A stretch of 64,000 nt of DNA, taken from Sulfurimonas sp. SAG-AH-194-C21 (GTDB taxonomy: Bacteria > Campylobacterota > Campylobacteria > Campylobacterales > Sulfurimonadaceae). Below the pieces are notes generated by a model. It was not told where the DNA came from and searched no databases. It saw only the letters and a list, made by a program, of their open reading frames with translations. Where the stretch lies: positions 17,309 through 81,308 of the forward strand of contig NZ_JAEMVC010000007.1 in assembly GCF_029215985.1 (NCBI RefSeq), in the 5' to 3' direction. A program made the translations under genes and the position numbers. Numbering within the stretch: the stretch's first letter is position 1; each line of letters opens with the position of its first letter. Shown here piece after piece: positions 35,948 through 43,933 of this stretch.

Positions 35948-35978
35948 TTATTACAAAAGCTTAATGCTTTTGTAATAA
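35948..35978. terminator. Bidirectional hairpin terminator between convergent operons
   Basis: A perfect 13-bp stem (TTATTACAAAAGC / GCTTTTGTAATAA) with a 5-base loop. It lies between the stop of the DUF1059-like gene and the stop of doxX, whose last base is next to the stem. Symmetry suits both directions; the U tracts are short on both sides. Confidence 0.7.
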
Positions 35979-36359
35979 TTATGCTTTAAAAATCTCGCTA
36001 TATCTTTGTCTATTTTTAAACATTACAAGTAATGTTCCTAAAACAACAATCAATGCACCACCCATTCCAGCTACATCATTTAAAAAGATATGTGCTAAAA
36101 GAGCATTAAGCATTACAGGCATCAAAATGATGGCCATAAGTGAGGCAAACTTGTTAAAAACAAAAGCCAAACCAGCAACTAACTCGATAGCGGCAATAAG
36201 AGGAAATAAGTATCCCGTTTGCGCAATTGCACCTAACCATGCTCCCATTTGGGCTGAGGGTGGTGGCATTGGCATAAACTGTAAAAATCCATTTGCACCA
36301 AATAACACTAGCATTAAACCAACTAAAATCTGTAAACCTAAGATAATTTTTTCTTTCAT
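35979..36359 (-). CDS. DoxX family membrane protein
   Basis: A 126-residue protein with four membrane helices (about 7-25, 45-67, 72-92, 98-116) and the DoxX pattern (LVGLMLVLFGANGFLQFMP, FPLIAAIELVAGLAFVFNKF). Members associate with quinone or thiosulfate oxidation and with redox stress. It begins 2 bases after the fusion-protein stop and is the last gene of the TetR-controlled operon. Confidence 0.85.
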   Translation of the reverse strand: MKEKIILGLQILVGLMLVLFGANGFLQFMPMPPPSAQMGAWLGAIAQTGYLFPLIAAIELVAGLAFVFNKFASLMAIILMPVMLNALLAHIFLNDVAGMGGALIVVLGTLLVMFKNRQRYSEIFKA

Positions 36360-36361
36360 AA

Positions 36362-37924
36362 CTAACTCCTTGTATTTTGTATATCTGTGAAACCTGAGTA
36401 TGACACACCCGATAAGTAAGCCATATCTCTATCCCATGTAGCTAAGTCTTCTTTGTTAAACTTACTCAAATCATCATGTCCACATGCTCGTGACATTACT
36501 TGCATTAACTCTACACTAGCACTAAAAAAGTTATGAAGTTTCTTAGATGCCACTTCTATGTTTAGCTTTTTGCGTAACTCCGGTTTTTGTGTTGCTATAC
36601 CTGCTGGACAGTTGTTTGTGTTACACATTCTAGCACCTACACAGCCTATGGCCTGCATCGCGGAGTTTGAGAGTGCTATACCATCGGCACCTAAAGCCAT
36701 TGCTTTTACAAAGTCAGTATGAACACGAAGTCCACCAGTCACTATGAGTGTAACCCGTCCACTAGCACCTTTCTTATCTAAGTATGCTCTGGCACGAGCT
36801 AAAGCTGGGATAGTTGGCACACTTATGTGATTTCTAAACATCTCAGGGGCAGCACCAGTTCCACCACCACGACCATCAAGGATGATATAGTCAGCACTCG
36901 CATCAAGTGCGAACTGTATATCTTTTTCTATATGGTTTGCACTGAGTTTAAACCCGATTGGGATACCACCCGTTACTTCTCTTACTCTGTCTGCAAAAGC
37001 TTTAAAATCCTCAGCGGATGAGAGATTTGTAAATGTTGGAGGAGATACAGCTGGTTCACCTTCCGTAATGCCTCTTACTTGCGCGATTTTACCTATGTTT
37101 TTACTTCCGGGTAAATGACCACCCGTACCAGTTTTAGCACCTTGACCACCTTTAAAGTGAAAGGCTTGTACATCTTTCAGTAACTCTTCTTTATAGCCAA
37201 ATCCAGCACTAGCATACTCATAAAAGTAACGAGAGTTTGCTGCTTGCTCCTCTGGTAACATTCCACCTTCACCTGAACAGATACCCGTTCCAGCAAGCTG
37301 CGCTCCTGTAGCTAAAGAGATTTTTGCTTCCTCTGAAAGTGCACCAAAGCTCATATCTGAAACAAAAAGAGGGATTTTTAAGACCATTGGCTTTTTTGTT
37401 TGTGGACCAATTACAAGTTCTGTTGCTACTGCTACATCTTCAAGTAAAGGTTTGTTAGCCATTTGTGCTGCCATGATTTGTAAATCATCCCAATGCGGAA
37501 GCTCACTTCGTGGTACTCCCATAGAAGTCATAACTCCGTGATGTCCTAGTTTATTTAAACCCTCACTTGCAAGCTGATGTATAAACGCGACTGTTGGCTC
37601 CTCTGGTGTAGGCGTTGCTACTGGCATGTCAGAAGCTTTAGTTTCTAAGTCTGGTCCTTCTTTTCCAATGTCATCAGTAGTAAACTTTTTATGAGTGCCA
37701 TCACAAAAAGGAGCATTACCCGTCTGTTTACATGCACAAAGATATGCTACTTCAGTAGTATCTGCTGTAAATGCTTTAGGTGAAAAAGATGTACCGGTAT
37801 GTGAGCCATCACAAAAAGGTTGCCCTTTTGATCGTCCACATGCACAGAAGTAATACTCTTCACCTTTTTTTAACTCCACTTCAGCTGGTTTATTGTCTGC
37901 AATAATAGAATTACTCATTTTCAT
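36362..37924 (-). CDS. Double-CDGSH iron-sulfur / FMN-binding glutamate synthase-like fusion
   Basis: A 520-residue protein. Two CDGSH [2Fe-2S] sites come first: Cys27, Cys29, Cys38, His42 and Cys63, Cys65, Cys74, His78. Residues about 130-510 are a GltB-type synthase barrel: DMSFGALSEEAK, GEGGMLPE, GGQGAKTGTGGHLPG, IGFKLS, DGRGGGTGAAP, and the [3Fe-4S] motif CVGARMCNTNNCP. There is no glutaminase domain, so it cannot use glutamine in the usual way. Electrons may pass from the CDGSH clusters to FMN. It overlaps the ADP-ribosylglycohydrolase gene by 14 bases. Reaction unknown. Confidence 0.88.
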   Translation of the reverse strand: MKMSNSIIADNKPAEVELKKGEEYYFCACGRSKGQPFCDGSHTGTSFSPKAFTADTTEVAYLCACKQTGNAPFCDGTHKKFTTDDIGKEGPDLETKASDMPVATPTPEEPTVAFIHQLASEGLNKLGHHGVMTSMGVPRSELPHWDDLQIMAAQMANKPLLEDVAVATELVIGPQTKKPMVLKIPLFVSDMSFGALSEEAKISLATGAQLAGTGICSGEGGMLPEEQAANSRYFYEYASAGFGYKEELLKDVQAFHFKGGQGAKTGTGGHLPGSKNIGKIAQVRGITEGEPAVSPPTFTNLSSAEDFKAFADRVREVTGGIPIGFKLSANHIEKDIQFALDASADYIILDGRGGGTGAAPEMFRNHISVPTIPALARARAYLDKKGASGRVTLIVTGGLRVHTDFVKAMALGADGIALSNSAMQAIGCVGARMCNTNNCPAGIATQKPELRKKLNIEVASKKLHNFFSASVELMQVMSRACGHDDLSKFNKEDLATWDRDMAYLSGVSYSGFTDIQNTRS

Positions 37925-39161
37925 TTCCCTTTTTAGTTATAGTTTCCACAAAATCATCTATCTCTTTTTTTATACTCTCATACTCAACAAGACCTTCTTT
38001 TAAATCTTGTGGTATCTCTTCACACGCTGCACCGGCTAACATACCTAGAAGTATCCCTCTATGTACATTATCTCCACCTGCGTTTGCATTTGCCAAGATA
38101 CAGGCTCTAAAATCAAACTTGTTTTTATACAAAAGATACGAAAGAACAGGAACTGAATGCTCTGTGTAACAGCCAGTTGTAAAAACTGTTCCAAGTATTT
38201 CATCCTCGGTATATTTTTCTAGGAGTGCATCTAGGTCAAGTGTTTCATCAGAAAACTCTGTGTGAATCTTCCACATCTCATCTTTAGGGATGTTTCCCGG
38301 TCCCATATAGTCGGCATAAGTCTTTGAGAGTACTGAGCCTTTTATCTTTATAAGTTGTACTTTTGAAGCATGCTCTTTGATGGTACTCATAGGATCTTTC
38401 TTCTCTAAAAGTTCATGAAGTAAAGGCACAAGATATGTCAGTGCCGAACTTACATTATCAGATCTGTGTGTGATTTGCTGGTGTTGAAGTGCTACACCTA
38501 AGGCTTGATACACAGAAGGAGATGTAAGTGAGAGTAAAAGTGGACGAATCGCCCCACCACTCGAAGCAATCGACCAGACATTTCTTTGTTCTTCTGCACA
38601 AGCATGAGGAGGAACACCATCCGTGAACTTGTTAAACCAAGCTCTTACATATACTTCTGTATAGGGGTCTTTATTCACTCCCGGTGTAGTTAGGTGATTA
38701 ACAAAGCCATCGATAAAATCAACTTGATTGTACTCTTTAGTTTTTGCTACAGAGCGCATAAGTACACGCATCAAGTTCGCCCCAAGAGTATTTTCACCCG
38801 CTTTTAGTCCATGATGATAATGATACCTTTCATCTTTAGCAGGCATTGCATTTTTATGCTCACCACTGTGAACAGCTAGTTTGATATTAAAGTCATTATA
38901 GTTAGTATTGTAAAAACGGATGTGTTCATGTGCTATGTCAAAGGGTCGCCCTAACTCTTGTGCTTTTTTGATATTTGGATGATACATATTACCAACCATA
39001 AAAGACTCAGGGTGAGGATGGGGAGCATCGTTGTAACCTTTTATAGCACCATCAAAACCTTCTCTAATGTACTTGCGTTTATAGTACCAGTGAGCTGGCA
39101 TCGACATTGTATCGGAGATAAAAGCGCCCCAAAGTGCATTTTTTAATCGTAAAGTATCCAT
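37911..39161 (-). CDS. ADP-ribosylglycohydrolase family protein
   Basis: A 416-residue protein with ADP-ribosylglycohydrolase motifs: GAFISDTMSMPAHWYY near the N terminus (first metal Asp) and NANAGGDNVHRGILLGMLAGA near the C terminus (two-metal DNVxR site). The family removes ADP-ribose from Arg, or from other substrates such as nitrogenase reductase. It is longer than DraG because of an expanded central part. Coupling with a GltB-like protein could mean control by nitrogen or redox state, but the target is unknown. Confidence 0.85.
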   Translation of the reverse strand: MDTLRLKNALWGAFISDTMSMPAHWYYKRKYIREGFDGAIKGYNDAPHPHPESFMVGNMYHPNIKKAQELGRPFDIAHEHIRFYNTNYNDFNIKLAVHSGEHKNAMPAKDERYHYHHGLKAGENTLGANLMRVLMRSVAKTKEYNQVDFIDGFVNHLTTPGVNKDPYTEVYVRAWFNKFTDGVPPHACAEEQRNVWSIASSGGAIRPLLLSLTSPSVYQALGVALQHQQITHRSDNVSSALTYLVPLLHELLEKKDPMSTIKEHASKVQLIKIKGSVLSKTYADYMGPGNIPKDEMWKIHTEFSDETLDLDALLEKYTEDEILGTVFTTGCYTEHSVPVLSYLLYKNKFDFRACILANANAGGDNVHRGILLGMLAGAACEEIPQDLKEGLVEYESIKKEIDDFVETITKKGNENE

Positions 39162-39171
39162 AATAAACTCC

Positions 39172-39684
39172 TTAAGAAGAAAATTTAATTAACTGCGAGA
39201 GTGTTTTTTCTAGGCTCTCTGCATTTAAAGGTTTAGCATAGTTCGCTAGAACTTCCCTTGGCATAACCATAGCCCCTAGTTTTGTAAACTGCACTCGCAT
39301 AGCATTTAAAACATCAGCACCACCGCCACCACTAAAGGTCGCATTGAGTATAGCTTTTTCACTAAAGAGTACTCTAAAGTCATCGCCTACACGTGAAACC
39401 CATGCTACAAAATTTGTGAGTGTTGGTGGGATGGAGTAGTTATACTCAGGCGCTACAAAGATGTATGCTTTTGCTCTTTTCATCTCACCCACTAAAGAAC
39501 TAATAACTTCAGGAATACCATCGACATCTTCTCTTTGTGAAGTGTACATCGGTAAATCCAGAGCCACTATATCTATGATTTTGCTACTTTGTTCTAGTGT
39601 TTTCAGTTGCTCATGTATGCTGTTTGCCAACTTCATATTTTGCTCTACACTTGCAACTATGATTAGGTAATCTACTGTGTCCAT
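39172..39684 (-). CDS. NAD(P)H-dependent FMN reductase
   Basis: A 170-residue flavodoxin-fold reductase: LIIVASVEQNMKLANSIHEQL, DIVALDLPMY, KAYIFVAPEYNYSIPPTLTNFVAWVSR and FSGGGGADVLNAMRVQF. The family reduces FMN, quinones, azo compounds or chromate. It lies 14 bases after pirin and 10 bases before the ADP-ribosylglycohydrolase in the same operon, where it could supply reduced FMN to the fusion protein. Confidence 0.9.
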   Translation of the reverse strand: MDTVDYLIIVASVEQNMKLANSIHEQLKTLEQSSKIIDIVALDLPMYTSQREDVDGIPEVISSLVGEMKRAKAYIFVAPEYNYSIPPTLTNFVAWVSRVGDDFRVLFSEKAILNATFSGGGGADVLNAMRVQFTKLGAMVMPREVLANYAKPLNAESLEKTLSQLIKFSS

Positions 39685-39698
39685 TGTGTTGTCCTTTT

Positions 39699-40445
39699 TT
39701 AATATCGCTCTATAAATCGTCTATACTTTATCTCTGTTGGTGTTTTAATCATAAAAAGTTCTGCACCATTATTTACTTCGAATGTAATACTTGAAGCATT
39801 GTTTAAAACATAAAAATCATCTTTGCCAAGAGTATCACTATCTAAGACAAGTTCGCCCTCTAAAAGATAAAAAGAGTATGTAAACGCAGGGTCTAAAACT
39901 TCATCAAACATACCACTTTTAAATGTAGTTTTTTTAATCTCTAAGCCTTCAGTGATACTCTTTATAAGTCCATCTTTACCAACATACTCTAGTGTCTCTT
40001 TATTTGTATTACTTTTACTCACAAAACTATCTGCTGTGTAGTCTTTATAGGCTGCATCTATAGGCATACTTTTTGAAAAATCAGGGTCAAACCAAATTTG
40101 AAAAAGTTCAGTTCCTTTTGTGATTCGCTCAGAATGTGAAACTCCAGAACCTGTCTGCATTGCTTGAACACACCCTTCATTTAGAGGAGTATAAACTTTT
40201 GAAACTGTGTCAAAGTGTTCAACTGAGCCCTTAAGAACAAAAGTCATAATTTCAAAACCCTCATGTGGATGTAGAGGAAACTCAGCTGTTTCGTGTGCAA
40301 CTAAATGTGCCCAGTAAAAAAGATTTGAGTAAGCATCTGTACCACTTCTATTTGGAAAACCTATTGGTTTATTTTCTGTAAATGCCCCGTTAAAAAGAGG
40401 CTCAATCTGCTGCTCATCTTTTCTTAAATGTTTGACCTTACTCAT
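39699..40445 (-). CDS. Pirin family protein
   Basis: A 248-residue bicupin. The N-terminal cupin keeps the metal-ligand motif HPHEGFEIMTFVLKGSVEHFDT and SGVSHSE, followed by LFQIWFDPDF; the C-terminal cupin is degenerate. Bacterial pirins have quercetinase or regulatory activity and often lie in quinone or oxidative stress operons. It is first in a five-gene minus-strand operon, read from a perfect consensus promoter flanked by two TetR-type operators. The 5' leader is about 90 bases. Confidence 0.92.
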   Translation of the reverse strand: MSKVKHLRKDEQQIEPLFNGAFTENKPIGFPNRSGTDAYSNLFYWAHLVAHETAEFPLHPHEGFEIMTFVLKGSVEHFDTVSKVYTPLNEGCVQAMQTGSGVSHSERITKGTELFQIWFDPDFSKSMPIDAAYKDYTADSFVSKSNTNKETLEYVGKDGLIKSITEGLEIKKTTFKSGMFDEVLDPAFTYSFYLLEGELVLDSDTLGKDDFYVLNNASSITFEVNNGAELFMIKTPTEIKYRRFIERY

Positions 40446-40524
40446 AATATTTCCTTATAAAATTATTTACTTTAGAGACCTTTAATTATTATATCAATAT
40501 TTCTCTTATCAACACTATTTATAT

Positions 40525-40542
40525 TTAGTGTAATTACTCTAA
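40525..40542 (-). promoter_or_regulatory. TetR-type operator O1 at pirin transcription start
   Basis: TTAGTGTAATTACTCTAA differs at one base from the perfect palindrome TTAGAGTAATTACTCTAA. It covers the expected start of pirin transcription, just after the -10 box. Confidence 0.8.
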
Positions 40543-40543
40543 A

Positions 40544-40572
40544 ATTATAGGACTTCTGCACTTTATTGTCAA
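40544..40572 (-). promoter_or_regulatory. Consensus sigma-70 promoter of the pirin operon
   Basis: On the minus strand TTGACA (40572-40567) and TATAAT (40549-40544) are separated by exactly 17 bp. Both hexamers are perfect. Such a strong promoter needs repression, which the two flanking operators can provide. Confidence 0.88.
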
Positions 40573-40587
40573 GAGTAAATACTCTAA
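40570..40587. promoter_or_regulatory. TetR-type operator O2 at pirin -35
   Basis: CAAGAGTAAATACTCTAA matches the 18-bp palindrome at 15 of 18 positions and overlaps the -35 box of the pirin promoter. Confidence 0.7.
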
Positions 40588-40661
40588 TAGTCTCTGTATT
40601 CATCTTTAACAACATCGGTAAACTACTTGTATGTAGTACATACAGCGAATTTAATAATTTA

Positions 40662-40690
40662 TTGACACATTAGAGTAATTACACTATAAT
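40662..40690 (+). promoter_or_regulatory. Consensus sigma-70 promoter of tetR
   Basis: TTGACA (40662-40667) and TATAAT (40685-40690) with a 17-bp spacer, 20 bases before the tetR ATG and its TAGGAG ribosome binding site. The operator O3 fills the spacer and enters the -10 box. Confidence 0.88.
40670..40687 (+). promoter_or_regulatory. TetR-type operator O3 inside the tetR promoter
   Basis: TTAGAGTAATTACACTAT matches the 18-bp palindrome at 16 of 18 positions, within the tetR promoter spacer, implying autorepression. Confidence 0.8.
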
Positions 40691-40709
40691 TTCACTATTA
40701 GGAGTTAAA

Positions 40710-41303
40710 ATGTCGAGAAAAGAAGCCATTTTAGATGCTGCACTCAATCTGTTTAATGAAACAAACACACAGTCAGCTACCACAAACCATATAGCAAAAG
40801 CAATGGGTATTAGCCCTGGTAATTTGCACTACCATTATAAAAACCGTGAAGAAATTGTGCGTTTACTCTACCTAGAACTCCGAAATAAAGCTTTTTTGAG
40901 TGTTGATGAATTACCAAAAAACATAGAAGAACTTCAAAAACATGAAAAACTACTTATAGGGATTCAGTGGAAGTATAGATTTTTCTTTAAGGAGATGCTC
41001 TTTTTATTCTCACGTGATAAAGAACTTGAAGAGATGTATATAAAAGACAACATTGCCCACCGCGAACGTATTAGTCGTAGTATGAAAATCTTTGAAGAAG
41101 AGGGAGAGTTACACTTTCCTGATACACAGAGTTTTGAGTATGTCGTTGACTCCATACTTATGTCTTGGCAGTTTTATGCTTCATATCTTCATACTCTGGG
41201 GAAAACCCTTGACTCACAAGGTGCAGTTTCAGCAGTAGAACATACACATAATGCAATGCGACCATACATGACACACAAGGAAAATACAGATGCAAAAACA
41301 TAA
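40710..41303 (+). CDS. TetR family transcriptional regulator
   Basis: A 197-residue repressor. The N-terminal helix-turn-helix spans about 5-50 (AILDAALNLFNETNTQSATTNHIAKAMGISPGNLHYHYKN). The ligand-binding C-terminal half has no recognised specificity. It lies opposite the pirin operon, and both promoters carry copies of one 18-bp palindrome, so it most likely represses itself and the operon until an inducer binds. Its last 14 bases overlap the methyltransferase gene. Confidence 0.93.
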   Translation: MSRKEAILDAALNLFNETNTQSATTNHIAKAMGISPGNLHYHYKNREEIVRLLYLELRNKAFLSVDELPKNIEELQKHEKLLIGIQWKYRFFFKEMLFLFSRDKELEEMYIKDNIAHRERISRSMKIFEEEGELHFPDTQSFEYVVDSILMSWQFYASYLHTLGKTLDSQGAVSAVEHTHNAMRPYMTHKENTDAKT

Positions 41304-41901
41304 TGAAGCTAGTGCTTGGTTTGAAAACCTCTACAAACAAAATGAAAATGCTCATGAAAATATCCCTTGGGCAAAACAAGCTGTTAATCCACTACTACAA
41401 ACTTACTTAGATACAAAAAAAGAGCATAATGGTAAAGCCCTTGTTATCGGTTGTGGGTTAGGTGATGATGCTTATGCTTTGTCAAATGCAGGTTATGAGA
41501 CTATTGCTATAGATATCTCACAAACTGCACTAGATATCGCTAAAAAAAGATTTAAGTATTCAAGTGTCAAATTTGAAAAACAAGATATCTTTGATATGCC
41601 AGAGAATTATTTTGAGTATTTTGACTTTATTTTTGAAGCATTTACAGTCCAATCACTTCCAAGAGAATTTCGCACAAAAATGATAAAAGCAGTGGCTGAT
41701 TGTGTAAGTAAAGAGGGTGAACTACTTGTCGTTGCTCATAAAAAAGAACTAGTAGATGGCGGTCCACCTTGGCCTTTAACTCATGTTGAAATAGATCAGT
41801 TTTTAGATAATGGACTTAAAGAGATACGTTTTGAGCTTATAACAGAAGAGTCACATATCTCTAACACGAGATTTAGAATTTTATATAAAAAGACTCTATG
41901 A
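41290..41901 (+). CDS. Class I SAM-dependent methyltransferase
   Basis: A 203-residue methyltransferase: motif I KALVIGCGLGDDAYALSNAG, then TIAIDISQTALDIAKKRF, and DFIFEAFTVQSLP. It resembles TPMT/TehB-type enzymes that methylate thiols, metalloids or small molecules. AAGGA precedes the ATG within the tetR end, and mutY overlaps its stop. It could belong to the TetR regulon through the tetR promoter. Substrate unknown. Confidence 0.87.
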   Translation: MQKHNEASAWFENLYKQNENAHENIPWAKQAVNPLLQTYLDTKKEHNGKALVIGCGLGDDAYALSNAGYETIAIDISQTALDIAKKRFKYSSVKFEKQDIFDMPENYFEYFDFIFEAFTVQSLPREFRTKMIKAVADCVSKEGELLVVAHKKELVDGGPPWPLTHVEIDQFLDNGLKEIRFELITEESHISNTRFRILYKKTL

Positions 41902-42824
41902 AAAAGGCACAAAAAGCACTCTTAGAATGGTATGAAACACATGGACGCCATGAACTTCCATGGCGTTTAACTGATAACCTCTACCATGTTTACCTGAGCG
42001 AAATCATGCTCCAGCAAACGCAGGTAAATCGTGTAAGAGATGAGTACTACCCTCAGTTTCTAGAGAAGTTTCCATCACTTAAAATCCTAGCAAATGCACA
42101 TCAAGATGATGTTCTTGCTGCTTGGAGTGGACTTGGTTACTACTCAAGAGCTAGAAACTTACATAAAACTGCCAAACTCTCTCTTGATGGACTACCCCAA
42201 ACAACTAAAGAGTTGATGGAACTTCCGGGTATTGGGGAGTACACAGCATCTGCTGTTTGTAGTTTTGGGTTAGGTCAAAATGTACCTGTTGTAGATACAA
42301 ACATCGCAAGGGTCATCAAACGCCACTTCGCCCTGCTCACTCCTAAAGTAAAAACTCTATGGCAAAAAGCGCAAGAGTTTGTAAACGTAAAAGAGCCAAG
42401 AAGTCATAACCTAGCTTTAATGGATTTAGGCTCTCTTATCTGTTTACCAAAAAATCCGAAATGTGAAGAGTGTCCATTGGAAAGTTCTTGTTTAGGTAAA
42501 GAAGAGCCTGAGATTTATACAAAAACTAAAAAAACAGTCTATGAAAATATGGAACTTTTTTTAGGGGTTTGTATTAAAGACAATAAAATCGCCCTAGAAA
42601 CCTCAACACAGAAGATGTATAAAGATATGTTGGTTTTACCTAATGTAGAACCAATCGAAGAGAATTTTATAGCCGAGTTTAAACACTCTTATACAAAGTA
42701 CAAAATCATTGTCAAACTTTACAATATAGAAGAAATAACACAAGATGTAAGATGGATAGATATAAATGCATTTAGTGATGCACCTATATCTTCACTTACA
42801 AAAAAAGCAAGAAAATTTATTTAA
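41898..42824 (+). CDS. mutY: A/G-specific adenine DNA glycosylase
   Basis: A 308-residue glycosylase: catalytic Glu region SEIMLQQTQVNRV, helix-hairpin-helix LPGIGEYTASAVCSFG, catalytic Asp in VPVVDTNIARVIKRHF, and a [4Fe-4S] site with C-x6-C-x2-C-x5-C spacing (CLPKNPKCEECPLESSC). It removes A opposite 8-oxoG. The C-terminal NUDIX-like domain is shorter than in E. coli (about 350 residues in total), as is common in Campylobacterota. Its stop overlaps that of the convergent kinase gene. Confidence 0.95.
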   Translation: MKKAQKALLEWYETHGRHELPWRLTDNLYHVYLSEIMLQQTQVNRVRDEYYPQFLEKFPSLKILANAHQDDVLAAWSGLGYYSRARNLHKTAKLSLDGLPQTTKELMELPGIGEYTASAVCSFGLGQNVPVVDTNIARVIKRHFALLTPKVKTLWQKAQEFVNVKEPRSHNLALMDLGSLICLPKNPKCEECPLESSCLGKEEPEIYTKTKKTVYENMELFLGVCIKDNKIALETSTQKMYKDMLVLPNVEPIEENFIAEFKHSYTKYKIIVKLYNIEEITQDVRWIDINAFSDAPISSLTKKARKFI

Positions 42825-43933
42825 AACAAAAGTCTAAACTCACTACCCTCACCAAGTACAGATGAAACTTTTACTTTTATCTTATAAGTATCACAAATCT
42901 GCTTTACGATATTAAGTCCAACACCAAAACCACCTGCTATTTGAGAGTCACGGGAGTAGAGTTCAAAAATTGCATCTAGTTTTTCTGACGCTATTCCTAC
43001 ACCCTCATCTTTTATGACAAACAGTCCTTCTTTTAGACTAATTCGTATAGTACTCTCAGGCATAGAATACTTTATCGCGTTTGAGAGTAGGTTTGAGATG
43101 AGGAGTTCTGCTCGGGATTCTATGATGTTTAAAGAGGCTTCATGTATATCTATTTTTACCTCTACCCCTTTTGCATTACTAAGTTCTGAGTAGTATTTTA
43201 CAACCCTATTTACAACATCCCCAAGTGCTACCTCAGTACTTTCTTCTTGTTTATCACTAAAGTTAAGGTAAGTAAGCGAGTTATATATAGTCTCGAGTTG
43301 TTTAGTACTTATCGAGATATTTGTGAGAATCTTTTTATCATAGACCTCTTTTTTTATAGCTCGTGAAGCACTCATTTTTAAGGCAGTGATGGGAGTGTTT
43401 AACTCATGAGAGACATCTTGGATGAACTCTTCTATCTGCTCTATGCGTTTATGCACAGGTCTCATAAAAAGTTTTGCTAAAATAAATGATATAAAGAAAA
43501 TAGCTAAAAAAACTAACCCTGCACGAGTAATCACATCAGATTTTAATTTTTCGAGTTCTTTAAAGTAGAGTTGTGTTTTAACTATAACATAGGCTATGTT
43601 TAAATGCTCTTGTGGAGAAGATGAAACAAGAACTTTATACCCATTTTTCTCAAAATATCCAACTGTATACGCCTCTTTTTTATGTAGGGGCACAAGCATA
43701 TAGCCATACCCTTCTTCATTTGGAAGAGAAAGACTTATACCTTTCATCTGAGCATTTATAACCTTCCCTGAGATACTATCTGCTAAGTGTGTGAGTTCAT
43801 AGTATGTCTCACTTTCGAGTGAACTTTTCAAAGAGGAGTAGTACCAAAAAGAGGAGAGTAAAACAAAAAACAGAGATGAGATTAAATAGATGGCTAAAAA
43901 AGAGTAAAAAGAGTGCTTTTCTAAATCATTCAT
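42821..43933 (-). CDS. Membrane sensor histidine kinase
   Basis: A 370-residue kinase with two membrane helices (about 11-32 and 138-158) around a periplasmic sensor of about 105 residues. It has the H-box DVSHELNTPITALKM, N-box ISNLLSNAIKYSM, G1 IKDEGVGIASEKL and G2 GGFGVGLNIV. It overlaps the response regulator gene by 8 bases and forms a two-component pair with it. The signal is not apparent; copper is possible given genes 3 kb away but not shown. Confidence 0.93.
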   Translation of the reverse strand: MNDLEKHSFYSFLAIYLISSLFFVLLSSFWYYSSLKSSLESETYYELTHLADSISGKVINAQMKGISLSLPNEEGYGYMLVPLHKKEAYTVGYFEKNGYKVLVSSSPQEHLNIAYVIVKTQLYFKELEKLKSDVITRAGLVFLAIFFISFILAKLFMRPVHKRIEQIEEFIQDVSHELNTPITALKMSASRAIKKEVYDKKILTNISISTKQLETIYNSLTYLNFSDKQEESTEVALGDVVNRVVKYYSELSNAKGVEVKIDIHEASLNIIESRAELLISNLLSNAIKYSMPESTIRISLKEGLFVIKDEGVGIASEKLDAIFELYSRDSQIAGGFGVGLNIVKQICDTYKIKVKVSSVLGEGSEFRLLF

